NCBI GenBank assembly: GCA_965219515.1
Contig: OZ244776.1
Span: 3,658,001 to 3,722,000, forward strand
Direction: 5' to 3'
Length of the DNA: 64,000 bases
From: Ilyomonas sp965219515
Lineage (GTDB): Bacteria > Bacteroidota > Bacteroidia > Chitinophagales > Chitinophagaceae
Position 1 is the first letter of the stretch, and every line of letters starts with the position of its first letter. Position numbers and translations under genes: made by a program. A model generated the notes under the pieces. That model made no database searches. It saw only the letters and a list, made by a program, of their open reading frames with translations, and was not told where the DNA came from. Below are positions 34,985-43,359 of this stretch, in pieces.

Positions 34985-35896
34985 AGACGTCTTGCATAAG
35001 TCATTTTCGTTGATAGTTGTAGATGCCACAAATGAGTTTAACTCTTTGTGTATGTTTTTGTCTTCTGTTTCGGTAGCGTTCTGCCAGTATGCGGAACACC
35101 TTAATTCTGCCAATCACATGTTCTACCACAACCCGCTCTGTTGAGAGTTTCCGGTTGGCTGCCTTGTCTTTGTCTGTAAGTGGTTTTTTCTTACTGCTTT
35201 TATTAGGCACTTCACTGTTGGTGTGCACCTGCTGCACGCCCTGATAGCCGCTGTCAGCTTTGAGCTTTATCTTTTCATTGATGGGCAACTTGCTTTTTTC
35301 AAATACTTTGAAATCATGCGTCTTGCCTTTGTCGTGCGCTGTGCACAGGATGCGCTTTGTCTTCTTTGATACCACCAGCTGTACTTTCAGGGTGTGCCGC
35401 TTCTTTTTGCCCGAATAATACTGCCGTTGCTTTTTTTGGGTCGTTCCACCTCCATTTCCGTAGCATCTACGATAATGACACCCAGCTGCTGAGGACTACC
35501 CGAAAGCTGTTGCTTTCCCGGCAGTTGCAACTCTTTTATTTTCATCAGCACGTCTTCTATGCGTTTGATGGTTCTGCACACCGCCGATTCGCTGATGCCG
35601 TACGTAGCGCCGATGTGAAACTGCGTGCGGTACTCCCGGTAGTACATCAGGGTGAGCAGCAACTGATCCTCTGTGCTCAGAGTGAACGGACGACTGCGCC
35701 GGTTGCCCTTTTTCTTTATCCGCTTCTCATCACTTTCCCTGACGGCTTTTACCATCAGCCGGAAGGTTTTCCTGGTAACTCCCGTCAGTCGCTTGAAGGA
35801 TGACGCTTCTCTGTCTTTGATATCTGTCCAAAACATTCCGCTAACTTCACAATTTTATCTCTCCTCTTGTTTCTCTCACTTATGAAAGACGTCTAG
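34983..35896. mobile_element. IS5-family element with DDE_Tnp_4 transposase
   Basis: Ends TACTAGACGTCTTGCATAAGT (34981-) and, reversed, TACTAGACGTCTTTCATAAGT (to 35898) are inverted repeats with one mismatch over 21 bases. The innermost flank on both sides is CTAG, so either CTAG is a target duplication or part of the ends. About 0.9 kb. The transposase is encoded in two overlapping-phase frames. Confidence 0.85.
35001..35836 (-). CDS. IS5-family transposase, two frames joined at an A7 run
   Basis: Frame 1 (35836-35387, 149 residues) carries the HTH_Tnp_4-like start and first catalytic Asp (GVIIVDATEMEVERPKK). Frame 2 (35375-35001, and upstream to the A-run) continues with HTLKVQLVVSKKTKR, LKADSGYQGVQQVH (second Asp) and STERVVVEHVIGRIKVFRIL (Glu). 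A run of seven A in the sense strand lies at the junction, and a -1 step there gives KQRQYYSGKKKRHTLK, a perfect family match. Several IS5 subgroups use such slippage, so the element may be functional. Alternatively a simple frameshift mutation. Confidence 0.8.
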
Positions 35897-35898
35897 TA

Positions 35899-37088
35899 AA
35901 GGCAGCACGCACGCGAATGCCTGTGCCATTTCGCGCTACAATGCTATTGGCACTTCCGATTCTTCTTTTGGACAAAACGGATTGATTTATATAGTGCCAG
36001 ATGACAATGGCAAAGCAGACTGAGGATCGGTAGCCTTGCAGAAGGATGGTAAAATAGTAATTACCGGCACCCTATATATTCAATATCCTAACCGCTATCA
36101 CTTTATAATCTTTCGCTGTACAAAAGAAGGTGCGGTAGATTCAACCTTTGGAGACAAGGGATTTATACAGCCATCCGACGAATTTCTTACAAATACTCTT
36201 TTGTTCGACATAAAAGTGCAGCCTGATGGGAAGATTGTAACTGCTGGCAGAATAGACCAATTGGTCTCTGATAATACGGGTACATCCATGCTGATCCTTC
36301 GCTTTATGGAAAACGGAAAGCAGGATAAGACGTTTGGAAAAAACGGTAATAAAATCGTTAGCATCGGAACATTTGCAATAGCTACTGCTCTACAAATATT
36401 ACCCAAAGGTAAAATTTTGTTGGGAGGCAATTCCTATCCTCCCGGTAAGAACAATCAGAACATTACAGTGGTGCGGCTTACCGCTGCCGGTGGCTTGGAT
36501 ACATCATTCGGAAAAAGCGGCAGCATAGTTACTACTATCGAAGATCAAAGTTTTACTAGAGATTTGCTACCGACCAGTACAAGACAGTTTGTGATAGGTG
36601 GTGTAGCAATTCGGGGCAGAGATGGCGATTTTGTTTTGGTACGTTATCAGGCAAATGGCAATATAGATTCATCTTTTGGCACCTATGGAATTACTACTAC
36701 CGATTTTGGTATGTATGATAATATTACCCAACTTGCCTTACAGCCAGATGGGAAAATTGTTGCCTTCGGCATTACCGAAACCATTAATTCCAAACCAGGT
36801 AAATATCGTGTGAAATTTGCTCTGTCGCGTTATAAAAAGAACGGGAAAATAGATATCTACTTTGGTAATAATGGTAGAGTTATCACGGATTTTGGAAATG
36901 CAATTAGTCAGGCTTATACTGGCTTTATTTAGCCTGATGGAACAATTTTGGCAACAGGCATTACAGATTCGACAATTGATAATAGTGATAACGATTTTGC
37001 TTTGGCAGGGTACAAATCAGAACAGCAACAAATGAAACAGCAAGTTTTTTCCTATTACAAAAGCTGTATTGAAAAAATAGAAGTATAA
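35899..37088 (+). pseudogene. Delta-60 repeat protein fragment with stop codons
   Basis: From the IS edge the frame reads ANACAISRYNAIGTSDSSFG and then delta-60 repeats of about 55 residues with the signature DGKIV-x-TG ... R(F/Y)...G..D..FG..G. There are about six repeats. TGA at 36021-36023 and TAG at 36930-36932 (GFI-stop-PDGTILATG, where other repeats have QPDG, so a former Gln) interrupt one continuous frame. An intact ATG-started piece of 298 residues runs 36036-36932. The 5' end is missing, cut at the IS element. Delta-60 repeats build beta-propeller-like secreted proteins. Confidence 0.85.
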
Positions 37089-37180
37089 ATTACGCCGGGT
37101 TTTATTTAACTTATAGTATTGATAACCCGACGTATTTATAAGTCCTGTATTCAATATAGAAGGCAATATTTTTTTAATAA

Positions 37181-37645
37181 TTACCCTACCCACGCCTTCA
37201 TCACCTGCTCCGTATGATGCTCTGTATCCGGTTTGTCTATAATTTTTTTAATTTTTCCCTTTTCGTCAATTAAAAAAGTTGTGCGGGTAATACCCATGTA
37301 TTTTTTACCAAACATCTGCTTTTCGCCCCAAACACCATATTCCTGCGAAATTGCCTGATTTGTATCTGCTATCAGCGGAAAGGGAAGTTGAAATTTGGTT
37401 TCAAATTTTTTATGACTTTTTTCATCATCCGGGCTTACACCGATCACAATATAGCCGTCTTTTATCAGTTGAGAATAATTGTCGCGCAAATTGCAGGCTT
37501 GCGCCGTGCAGCCCGGCGTATCATCTTTCGGATAAAAATAAAGCACTACTTTTTTACCGGTAAATTCGTTCAGCGAAATGCTTTTGCCATTTTGATCGGT
37601 TCCGGCAAATGCCGGCGCTTTATCTCCTTCTTTAAATGTAATCAT
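37181..37645 (-). CDS. bcp: Thioredoxin-dependent thiol peroxidase (Bcp/PrxQ)
   Basis: 154 residues. Peroxidatic Cys in DDTPGCTAQACNLRD, followed five residues later by the resolving Cys, as in BCP/PrxQ. Pro and Thr of the active-site loop and the distant Arg (ITRTTFLIDE) are present. It reduces peroxides and organic hydroperoxides using thioredoxin. Single gene, divergent from the atp operon. Confidence 0.95.
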   Translation of the reverse strand: MITFKEGDKAPAFAGTDQNGKSISLNEFTGKKVVLYFYPKDDTPGCTAQACNLRDNYSQLIKDGYIVIGVSPDDEKSHKKFETKFQLPFPLIADTNQAISQEYGVWGEKQMFGKKYMGITRTTFLIDEKGKIKKIIDKPDTEHHTEQVMKAWVG

Positions 37646-37735
37646 ATAAAAAGTTTGTTGTTGTGTGCAAAGCTATTGCCACAAATTTGTTTTTCCATTT
37701 AGAAAAAACGATTCCTTTCTTATGGCGCAACGGCT

Positions 37736-37743
37736 TATATTTG
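37736..37743 (+). promoter_or_regulatory. Candidate -7 box of the atp operon
   Basis: TATATTTG (TAnnTTTG) 21 bases before the atpB start. No clear TTTG 19-20 bases upstream, so support is partial. Confidence 0.4.
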
Positions 37744-37764
37744 CGCAAAATTTAAAGCAGGAAT

Positions 37765-38892
37765 ATGAGTTGTAAAGACTTAAAAGTCTTACTGATAGCG
37801 GCTTTCAGCGTTTTTTCTTTGCTTGCTTTCCATTCATCTTACGCGCAGGAAACTCTCGATACGACAAAGACGGCAAAAGCAAATGCTTTCGATCCTTCCA
37901 AAGTGATTATGGAGCACATCATGGATGCGCATGAATTTCATTTTCTTTCTTATAAAGGAAGCGATGGCGAAGAACATGAAGTGTCTATTCCCTTACCTGT
38001 AATTTTATTTTCCAAAGAGCGTGGTTTCGACGCTTTTTCTTACGGTCGTTTTCACGATCACGACAGCCATGGCGTGTACAATGGTTATAAAAATGAAGAA
38101 GGTAAAATTGTAGCCGTAGATGCCGGCGGTAATGTTGATGAAAATATGGCACTGTATGATATCAGCCTTACAAGAAACGTAATTCAAATGTTTCTTGCGC
38201 TTGGCATTCTGGTTTGGATACTATTGGCTGCCGCCGCCAAATACAAAAAAAATGGAACCAACGTAGCGCCTAACGGTGTTCAAAACCTGATAGAACCGGT
38301 GGTTACATTTATTTCCGATGAGGTAGGCAAGCCGAATCTGGGTAAAAAGTATGATCAGTTTATGCCTTACCTGCTTACCGTTTTCTTTTTTATCCTGGTA
38401 AATAACTTATTCGGGCTACTTCCCGGCTCGGCAAACGTAACCGGTAATATTGCATTTACCCTGGTGCTGGCTGTTATTTCACTCATCGTTATTATGTTTA
38501 GCACCAACCGTTATTACTGGGGTCATATTTTCTGGCCGCCCGGTGTGCCAATACTGGTAAAATTCATCCTGATACCGGTAGAATTGCTTAGCATAATTAT
38601 AAAACCGGCTGCATTAATGATACGTTTGTTTGCCAATATGGTGGCAGGTCATATTGTAATTACCTGTTTTGTTTTGCTCATCTTTATTTTCGGCGCCATG
38701 AACCAGGCGGCGGGCTGGGGATTCGCGCCGGTGTCTGTGGCTTTTACCGTATTCATTTATTTTATCGAAATATTAGTAGCGTTCATTCAGGCATTCATAT
38801 TTACCAACCTGACCGCCGTGTTTATCGGTCAGGCCTTTGAAGGCGAACATCACGACGGGCACGATCATTCCGATGATGTAATCGCTTTATAA
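37765..38892 (+). CDS. atpB: ATP synthase F0 subunit a
   Basis: 375 residues, long for the family because of a Sec signal peptide (to about residue 27) and a soluble N-terminal extension of about 120 residues, both usual in Bacteroidota. Five to six membrane helices follow. The essential proton-path Arg is in LMIRLFANMVAGH. The C-terminus is His/Asp-rich (EGEHHDGHDHSDD). First gene of the F0/F1 cluster, 40 bp ahead of atpE. Confidence 0.95.
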   Translation: MSCKDLKVLLIAAFSVFSLLAFHSSYAQETLDTTKTAKANAFDPSKVIMEHIMDAHEFHFLSYKGSDGEEHEVSIPLPVILFSKERGFDAFSYGRFHDHDSHGVYNGYKNEEGKIVAVDAGGNVDENMALYDISLTRNVIQMFLALGILVWILLAAAAKYKKNGTNVAPNGVQNLIEPVVTFISDEVGKPNLGKKYDQFMPYLLTVFFFILVNNLFGLLPGSANVTGNIAFTLVLAVISLIVIMFSTNRYYWGHIFWPPGVPILVKFILIPVELLSIIIKPAALMIRLFANMVAGHIVITCFVLLIFIFGAMNQAAGWGFAPVSVAFTVFIYFIEILVAFIQAFIFTNLTAVFIGQAFEGEHHDGHDHSDDVIAL

Positions 38893-38932
38893 AAAGTAAA
38901 TCACCTTTTTTCATTCAATAAAAACAACAATT

Positions 38933-39187
38933 ATGTCTTTAATCAACACTATGTTGGAAATCGGGCCCAACTCACTTGCCCATCTTGGCGGTGCAATTGG
39001 TGCCGGTTTAGCAGCGATTGGTGCCGGCATTGGTATCGGTCAGATTGGTAAAGGCGCGGTAGAAAGCATCGCGCGCCAGCCGGAAGCTGCCAATGACATT
39101 CGTGCAAACATGATTCTGACGGCGGCGTTTGTTGAGGGTGTTGCCCTTTTTGCCGTAATCGCCGGTATTTTGGCTGTATTGAAATAA
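38933..39187 (+). CDS. atpE: ATP synthase F0 subunit c
   Basis: 84 residues, two membrane helices joined by the polar loop RQPEA (49-51). The ion-binding carboxylate is Glu68 (AAFVEGVALF). The first helix carries the GAGIGIG glycine zipper. No obvious Na+ ligand set, so proton coupling is likely. Followed by repeat copy B, unlike a tight operon junction. Confidence 0.96.
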   Translation: MSLINTMLEIGPNSLAHLGGAIGAGLAAIGAGIGIGQIGKGAVESIARQPEAANDIRANMILTAAFVEGVALFAVIAGILAVLK

Positions 39188-39250
39188 CGCAGCAGCACAA
39201 ACTTATTATTGCACCTGACGCACAGGGCAGAGGGTGCAATAATTTTTAGC

Positions 39251-39340
39251 CCCCATCTCCTAAAGGAGAGTTTGAAATGGTGGCTGATTAATTAAACTGT
39301 TTAAAAAAACTGATTTAAAAATCCCCTTTAGGGGATGGGG
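39251..39340. repeat. CCCCTAAAGGGG inverted-repeat element, copy B
   Basis: The left arm (CCCCCATCTCCTAAAGGAGA) and right arm (TCCCCTTTAGGGGATGGGGA) flank an AT-rich core of about 50 bp. It lies between atpE and atpF. The right arm contains the ATG that would extend atpF by five residues. Confidence 0.85.
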
Positions 39341-39349
39341 ACTCATTAT

Positions 39350-39844
39350 ATGGAACTGTTACAACCGGGTTTGGGCTTGCTGATATGGACGCTGATTGCG
39401 TTTGTTGTTGTCTTGTTTATTTTGAAGAAATTTGCCTGGACGCCGATTTTGAAAGGCCTCAAAGACAGGGAAAACAATATTGCCGACGCCATCGCCTCTG
39501 CCGAAAAAGTAAAAGCTGAGATGGCGGCGCTGAAAAATGAAAATGAAGCCCTGCTGGCAAAAGCGCGCGAAGAACGGGCTGCCATGATAAAAGATGCAAA
39601 AGAAACCGGTGATAAAATGATTGCAGACTCGCAGAAAAAAGCGAAAGCGGAATACGATAAAATTATAACCGATGCGCAGGCGGCTATTGATCAGCAGAAA
39701 AATGCCGCGATTATTGATGTGAAAAACCAGGTAGGAAATCTGGTGATTGAAGTGGCGGAAAAAGTGCTTCGCAAACAGCTTGATAATAAAACGCAGCAGG
39801 AAGAATATATTAAACAACTGGCAGACGCCGTGAAGCTGAATTAG
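39350..39844 (+). CDS. atpF: ATP synthase F0 subunit b
   Basis: 164 residues from MELLQPGLGLLIW. An ATG 15 bp upstream (39335) is created by repeat copy B and is unlikely to be native. One N-terminal membrane helix (about 6-27) is followed by a long charged helix (ENEALLAKAREERAAMIKDA) forming the peripheral stalk, and it ends VLRKQLDNKTQQEEYIKQL. Lies between repeat elements on both sides in the atp operon. Confidence 0.95.
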   Translation: MELLQPGLGLLIWTLIAFVVVLFILKKFAWTPILKGLKDRENNIADAIASAEKVKAEMAALKNENEALLAKAREERAAMIKDAKETGDKMIADSQKKAKAEYDKIITDAQAAIDQQKNAAIIDVKNQVGNLVIEVAEKVLRKQLDNKTQQEEYIKQLADAVKLN

Positions 39845-39908
39845 CAATTATGGATTATGGATTATGGATTGTTCAGCATTCATAATTCATAATTCAACAT
39901 TCATAATT
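39845..39908. repeat. ATTATGGATT / AATTCATAAT repeat cluster
   Basis: AATTATGGATTATGGATTATGG and, 20 bp on, AATTCATAATTCAACATTCATAATT are imperfect inverted repeats of the same 7-9 base word. They fill the atpF-atpH junction and can form a hairpin. Confidence 0.7.
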
Positions 39909-39914
39909 ATCAAA

Positions 39915-40478
39915 ATGCCCAATCCACGATTAGCAACACGATACGCCAAAAGCCTGATTGGTCTGGCACAGGAGCGTGGCGAACTTGAAGCGATTTGCAA
40001 TGACATGCAATTTTTGCAGTCAATCTGCAAAAGCAACCGCGATTTTGTAAACCTGTTGCGCAGCCCCGTAATCAGAGCCGAAAAAAAGGAAGCCATTATT
40101 GATGTTATTACAAAAGGCAGAATTGGTAAGCTGACAGCAGCTTTTATAAAATTGCTGACCGATAAAGGACGCGAAGAAGATTTGCCCGAAATTGTTAATG
40201 CGGCTATTACGCAATATAACGTAATAAAAGGCATTCAAAAAATAAAGCTGACGACAGCTGTTCCGGTAAGCGATGCGGTAAAAAACGACATTGTAGATAA
40301 AGTAAAAACAAGTACCGGTTTAGACAAAGTGGAATTGGAAGCCAACGTAAACGAAAAATTGATCGGCGGTTTTATTTTAGAATATAACAATAACCTGATT
40401 GATGCCAGCATCATGCGCGATTTGAAAGACATAAAAAAGCAGTTTCAGCAAAATGTGTATGTTCATAACATACGATAG
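39915..40478 (+). CDS. atpH: ATP synthase F1 subunit delta
   Basis: 187 residues from MPNPRLATRYAKSLI. The frame extends upstream into the repeat cluster (to 39864) but that part is not family-like. The OSCP/delta pattern is clear: an N-terminal helical domain (RYAKSLIGLAQERGELEAIC) and a C-terminal GGFILEYNNNLIDASIMRDL. It connects F1 to the peripheral stalk. Followed by repeat copy C before atpA. Confidence 0.94.
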   Translation: MPNPRLATRYAKSLIGLAQERGELEAICNDMQFLQSICKSNRDFVNLLRSPVIRAEKKEAIIDVITKGRIGKLTAAFIKLLTDKGREEDLPEIVNAAITQYNVIKGIQKIKLTTAVPVSDAVKNDIVDKVKTSTGLDKVELEANVNEKLIGGFILEYNNNLIDASIMRDLKDIKKQFQQNVYVHNIR

Positions 40479-40482
40479 AAAG

Positions 40483-40586
40483 CCCCAAGCCCTAAAGGGG
40501 AGTTTGAAAGGGTTAGGTTTCGGTAAAAACAATAATATTTTATAACAACAGATTTTTTAAAACTCCCCTTTAGGGGATGGGGGTTT
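40483..40586. repeat. CCCCTAAAGGGG inverted-repeat element, copy C
   Basis: The left arm (GCCCCAAGCCCTAAAGGGGA) and right arm (CTCCCCTTTAGGGGATGGGG) flank an AT-rich core of about 60 bp between atpH and atpA. The right arm ends 6 bases before the atpA ATG, so it must form part of the ribosome-binding region. Confidence 0.85.
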
Positions 40587-40591
40587 AACTT

Positions 40592-42169
40592 ATGGTAGCG
40601 ATAAAGCCAGACGAAATTTCAGCCATATTAAGGCAGCAGCTTAGCAATTTTAATGCAGAAGCCGACCTCGAAGAAGTAGGCACCATTCTGCAGGCAGGCG
40701 ATGGCATTGCCCGTGTGTATGGGTTAAACAATGTTCGCTCCGGCGAACTTGTGGAACTTGAAAATGGTGTAAAAGCCATTGCGCTAAACTTAGAAGAAGA
40801 CAATGTGGGTGTCGTTTTAATGGGCGATCAGGGCGATATAAAGGAAGGTGGTAAAGTAAAACGCACCGGGCAGATTGCTTCAATTAAAGTAGGTGAAGGT
40901 CTGATTGGCCGGGTTATCAACACACTGGGCGATCCGATTGATGGAAAAGGTCCTGTCAACGGTGAACTGTTCGAAATGCCGTTAGAACGCAAAGCGCCGG
41001 GCGTTATTTTTCGCGAGCCGGTGAAAGAACCGCTGCAAACCGGCATCAAAGCCATTGACGCCATGATTCCGGTAGGCCGCGGTCAGCGCGAGCTGATTAT
41101 CGGTGATCGTCAAACCGGTAAAACGGCGATTTGTATTGACACTATCATTAATCAAAAAGAATTTTATGATGCCGGTAAAACTATGTATTGCATTTATGTA
41201 GCCATTGGTCAGAAAGCTTCCACCATTGCAGGCGTGATGAAAACGCTGAGCGATAATGGTGCGATGGCTTATACAACAATTGTTGCCGCTTCTGCCTCCG
41301 ACCCGGCTCCGCTACAGTTTTATGCTCCTTTTGCAGGCGCCTGCATCGGCGAATATTTTCGCGATACCGGTCGCCCGGCATTAATTATTTACGACGATCT
41401 ATCCAAACAGGCCGTTGCTTACCGCGAAGTTTCGCTGCTTCTGCGCCGTCCTCCCGGGCGCGAAGCTTACCCCGGCGATGTGTTCTATCTGCACAGCCGT
41501 TTGTTGGAACGCGCCGCTAAAATCATTAATAATGATGAAGTGGCGAAGAATATGAACGATTTACCCGACAGCATCAAACACCTGGTGAAAGGCGGTGGCA
41601 GCTTAACGGCGTTGCCCATTATTGAAACGCAGGCAAGCGACGTATCAGCTTACATTCCTACCAACGTAATTTCAATTACCGACGGACAAATATTTCTGGA
41701 AAATAACCTGTTCAACTCAGGCATTCGCCCGGCTATTAACGTTGGTACTTCGGTAAGCCGCGTAGGTGGTAATGCGCAGATAAAATCTATGAAAAAAGTT
41801 GCCGGTACTTTAAAGCTCGATCAGGCGCAATACCGCGAGCTGGAAGCGTTTTCAAAATTCGGCGGCGACTTAGATGCCGCTACCAAATTCGTAATTGATA
41901 AAGGTGCGCGCAACGTGGAAATTTTAAAGCAGCCGCAATATTCGCCCGTGCCGGTAGATAAGCAGGTAGCCATCATTTATCTGGGAACACAGGGTTTGCT
42001 GCGCGATGTGGCATTATCGAAAGTGAAAGATTTTGAAGAGCATTTCTTACTGGAAATGCAAAACAAGTTGCCAAATGTGCTGGCTGAATTTAAAAAAGGC
42101 AATTTACCTGACGATGGCTTAAAGCAAATGGTAGAACTGGCAAACGGACTCATTCCGCAATACAAATAA
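40592..42169 (+). CDS. atpA: ATP synthase F1 subunit alpha
   Basis: 525 residues, full length. Non-catalytic P-loop GDRQTGKTA (about 171-179), the alpha-type AIVSAS-like TIVAASASDPAP, RREAYPGDVFYLHSRLLERA and VISITDGQIFLE are all present. It forms the F1 hexamer with beta. It is last in this operon: instead of atpG (gamma), an IS630 element starts two bases after the stop codon, then a terminator. Confidence 0.97.
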   Translation: MVAIKPDEISAILRQQLSNFNAEADLEEVGTILQAGDGIARVYGLNNVRSGELVELENGVKAIALNLEEDNVGVVLMGDQGDIKEGGKVKRTGQIASIKVGEGLIGRVINTLGDPIDGKGPVNGELFEMPLERKAPGVIFREPVKEPLQTGIKAIDAMIPVGRGQRELIIGDRQTGKTAICIDTIINQKEFYDAGKTMYCIYVAIGQKASTIAGVMKTLSDNGAMAYTTIVAASASDPAPLQFYAPFAGACIGEYFRDTGRPALIIYDDLSKQAVAYREVSLLLRRPPGREAYPGDVFYLHSRLLERAAKIINNDEVAKNMNDLPDSIKHLVKGGGSLTALPIIETQASDVSAYIPTNVISITDGQIFLENNLFNSGIRPAINVGTSVSRVGGNAQIKSMKKVAGTLKLDQAQYRELEAFSKFGGDLDAATKFVIDKGARNVEILKQPQYSPVPVDKQVAIIYLGTQGLLRDVALSKVKDFEEHFLLEMQNKLPNVLAEFKKGNLPDDGLKQMVELANGLIPQYK

Positions 42170-42171
42170 TA

Positions 42172-43293
42172 CTATTTATATTTCATAAATAGTCTAATTA
42201 TATTTATCTTTGCTGTATGGCAAAGGCAAAAACAATTACGGTAAACGAAACAGCTCAGCAACTCAAACAACTGCTCAAACAGCAAAGCAAACCAACCATG
42301 CGCAGCCGTATCATCCTGCTGCAGGAAATAAAAAAAGCGGCTGCCCCCTTATCCAAAAATGAGTTGGCTGAATTGGTCGGCGTTAATCATAACAGCATAC
42401 AAAAATGGCGTAATCTCTATAGTACAGGCGGCATGAAAGCTTTACTTCAAAATAAACAAGGCGGAAAGAGAAGAGAAGTAATTGATGCCGCCGCACATGC
42501 CGCCATTGAAAAAAGACTGAAAAGCCCTGCGGATGCTTTTGTAAGCTTTGAAGAACTGCGCCGCTGGGTAGATAAGCATTTTATAGCGGGTATTAAATAT
42601 GTAACGCTGAATGCGTATGTAAAAAAACATTTTGGCGCCAAACTCAAATCAGCCCGCAAAAGCCATATACAAAAAGACATGGCAGCCGTAGATAACTTTA
42701 AAAAAAACTAAAAGATTTTTTTGCAAGCCTGCTGCAAAATAAAAAAGCTGCTTATAGTTCCTTTGATTTATACTTTGAAGATGAAAGCCGTTTTGGATTG
42801 TTTACCCGCAATGGCAAAGCGCTCACAGCAAAAGGTATTCAGCCGGTTTGCCCTTATCTGCACAAATTTGAAAACCTTTATTTGTTCGGCGCTTTCTCAC
42901 CCGTTACAGGCAACAACCTGCTGTTGGAAATGCCTTATTGCAATACAGAAACGTTCCAGATATTCATCAATCATCTCTCCCAACTTAACAAAGAAGTTTT
43001 TAAAATAGTAGTGCTGGATAACGGTGCTTTTCACAAAGCAAAAAGATTACTGATACCAGATAATATTGGGTTACTGTTTTTACCATCCTACAGCCCTGAA
43101 CTAAATCCGGCTGAACAAATCTGGCGTATGCTTAAAAAAACAATCTGCAATAAAGTATTTAAAACCCTGGATACTTTGTCAGAACATCTTGGTTCGGTTA
43201 TCCGGGAAACGATTACCAATGATACAGTAAAGTCTATCACAGGGTATCAACTTTATTTATCCAATTATCAGACTATTTATGATTTATAAACCG
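42172..43293. mobile_element. IS630-family insertion sequence
   Basis: 1122 bp flanked by TA (42170-42171 and 43294-43295), the IS630 target. The ends are inverted repeats matching over 25 bases with four mismatches (TTTATA-NN-TCATAAATAGTCT on each side). It contains a two-phase transposase and its own TATCTTTG -7 box (near 42202). It sits one T... base-pair step after the atpA stop codon and leaves atpA intact. Confidence 0.92.
42217..43289 (+). CDS. IS630 transposase made by -1 frameshifting
   Basis: OrfA (42217-42711, 164 residues) has the HTH part (LSKNELAELVGVNHNSIQKW). OrfB continues in the -1 frame with DFFASLLQNKKAAYSSFDLY, FEDESRFGLF (Asp), VVLDNGAFHKAK (Asp) and LPSYSPELNPAEQIWRMLKK (Glu). 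The overlap contains A-AAA-AAC (42702-42708) in the correct phase, the classic slippery heptamer for -1 ribosomal frameshifting, as known for several IS families. The joined product is DNFKKKLKDFFASLLQ, without stop codons. All DDE residues are present, so the element looks functional. Confidence 0.9.
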
Positions 43294-43318
43294 TATAAAA
43301 TTCAGTTTATTAAATTAT

Positions 43319-43348
43319 AAATCCGCTGGTTTTGCCGGCGGATTTTTT
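43319..43348. terminator. Terminator between IS630 and DUF6089 gene
   Basis: An 11-bp stem (AAATCCGCTGG/CCGGCGGATTT, one G-U pair), 5-base loop and six T. It follows the IS by 24 bp and, without the IS, would lie about 25 bp after atpA. It can therefore be the native end of the atp operon and also serve the convergent gene. Confidence 0.8.
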
Positions 43349-43359
43349 ATTGAAAGTAT

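Noticed and set aside
24364..36932. Use of TGA as Trp or suppressed TAG as Gln (recoding)
   Set aside because: Core genes contain many TGG codons and use TGA and TAG as normal ends, and the affected genes also carry frameshifts or deletions. Kept only as a remote alternative.
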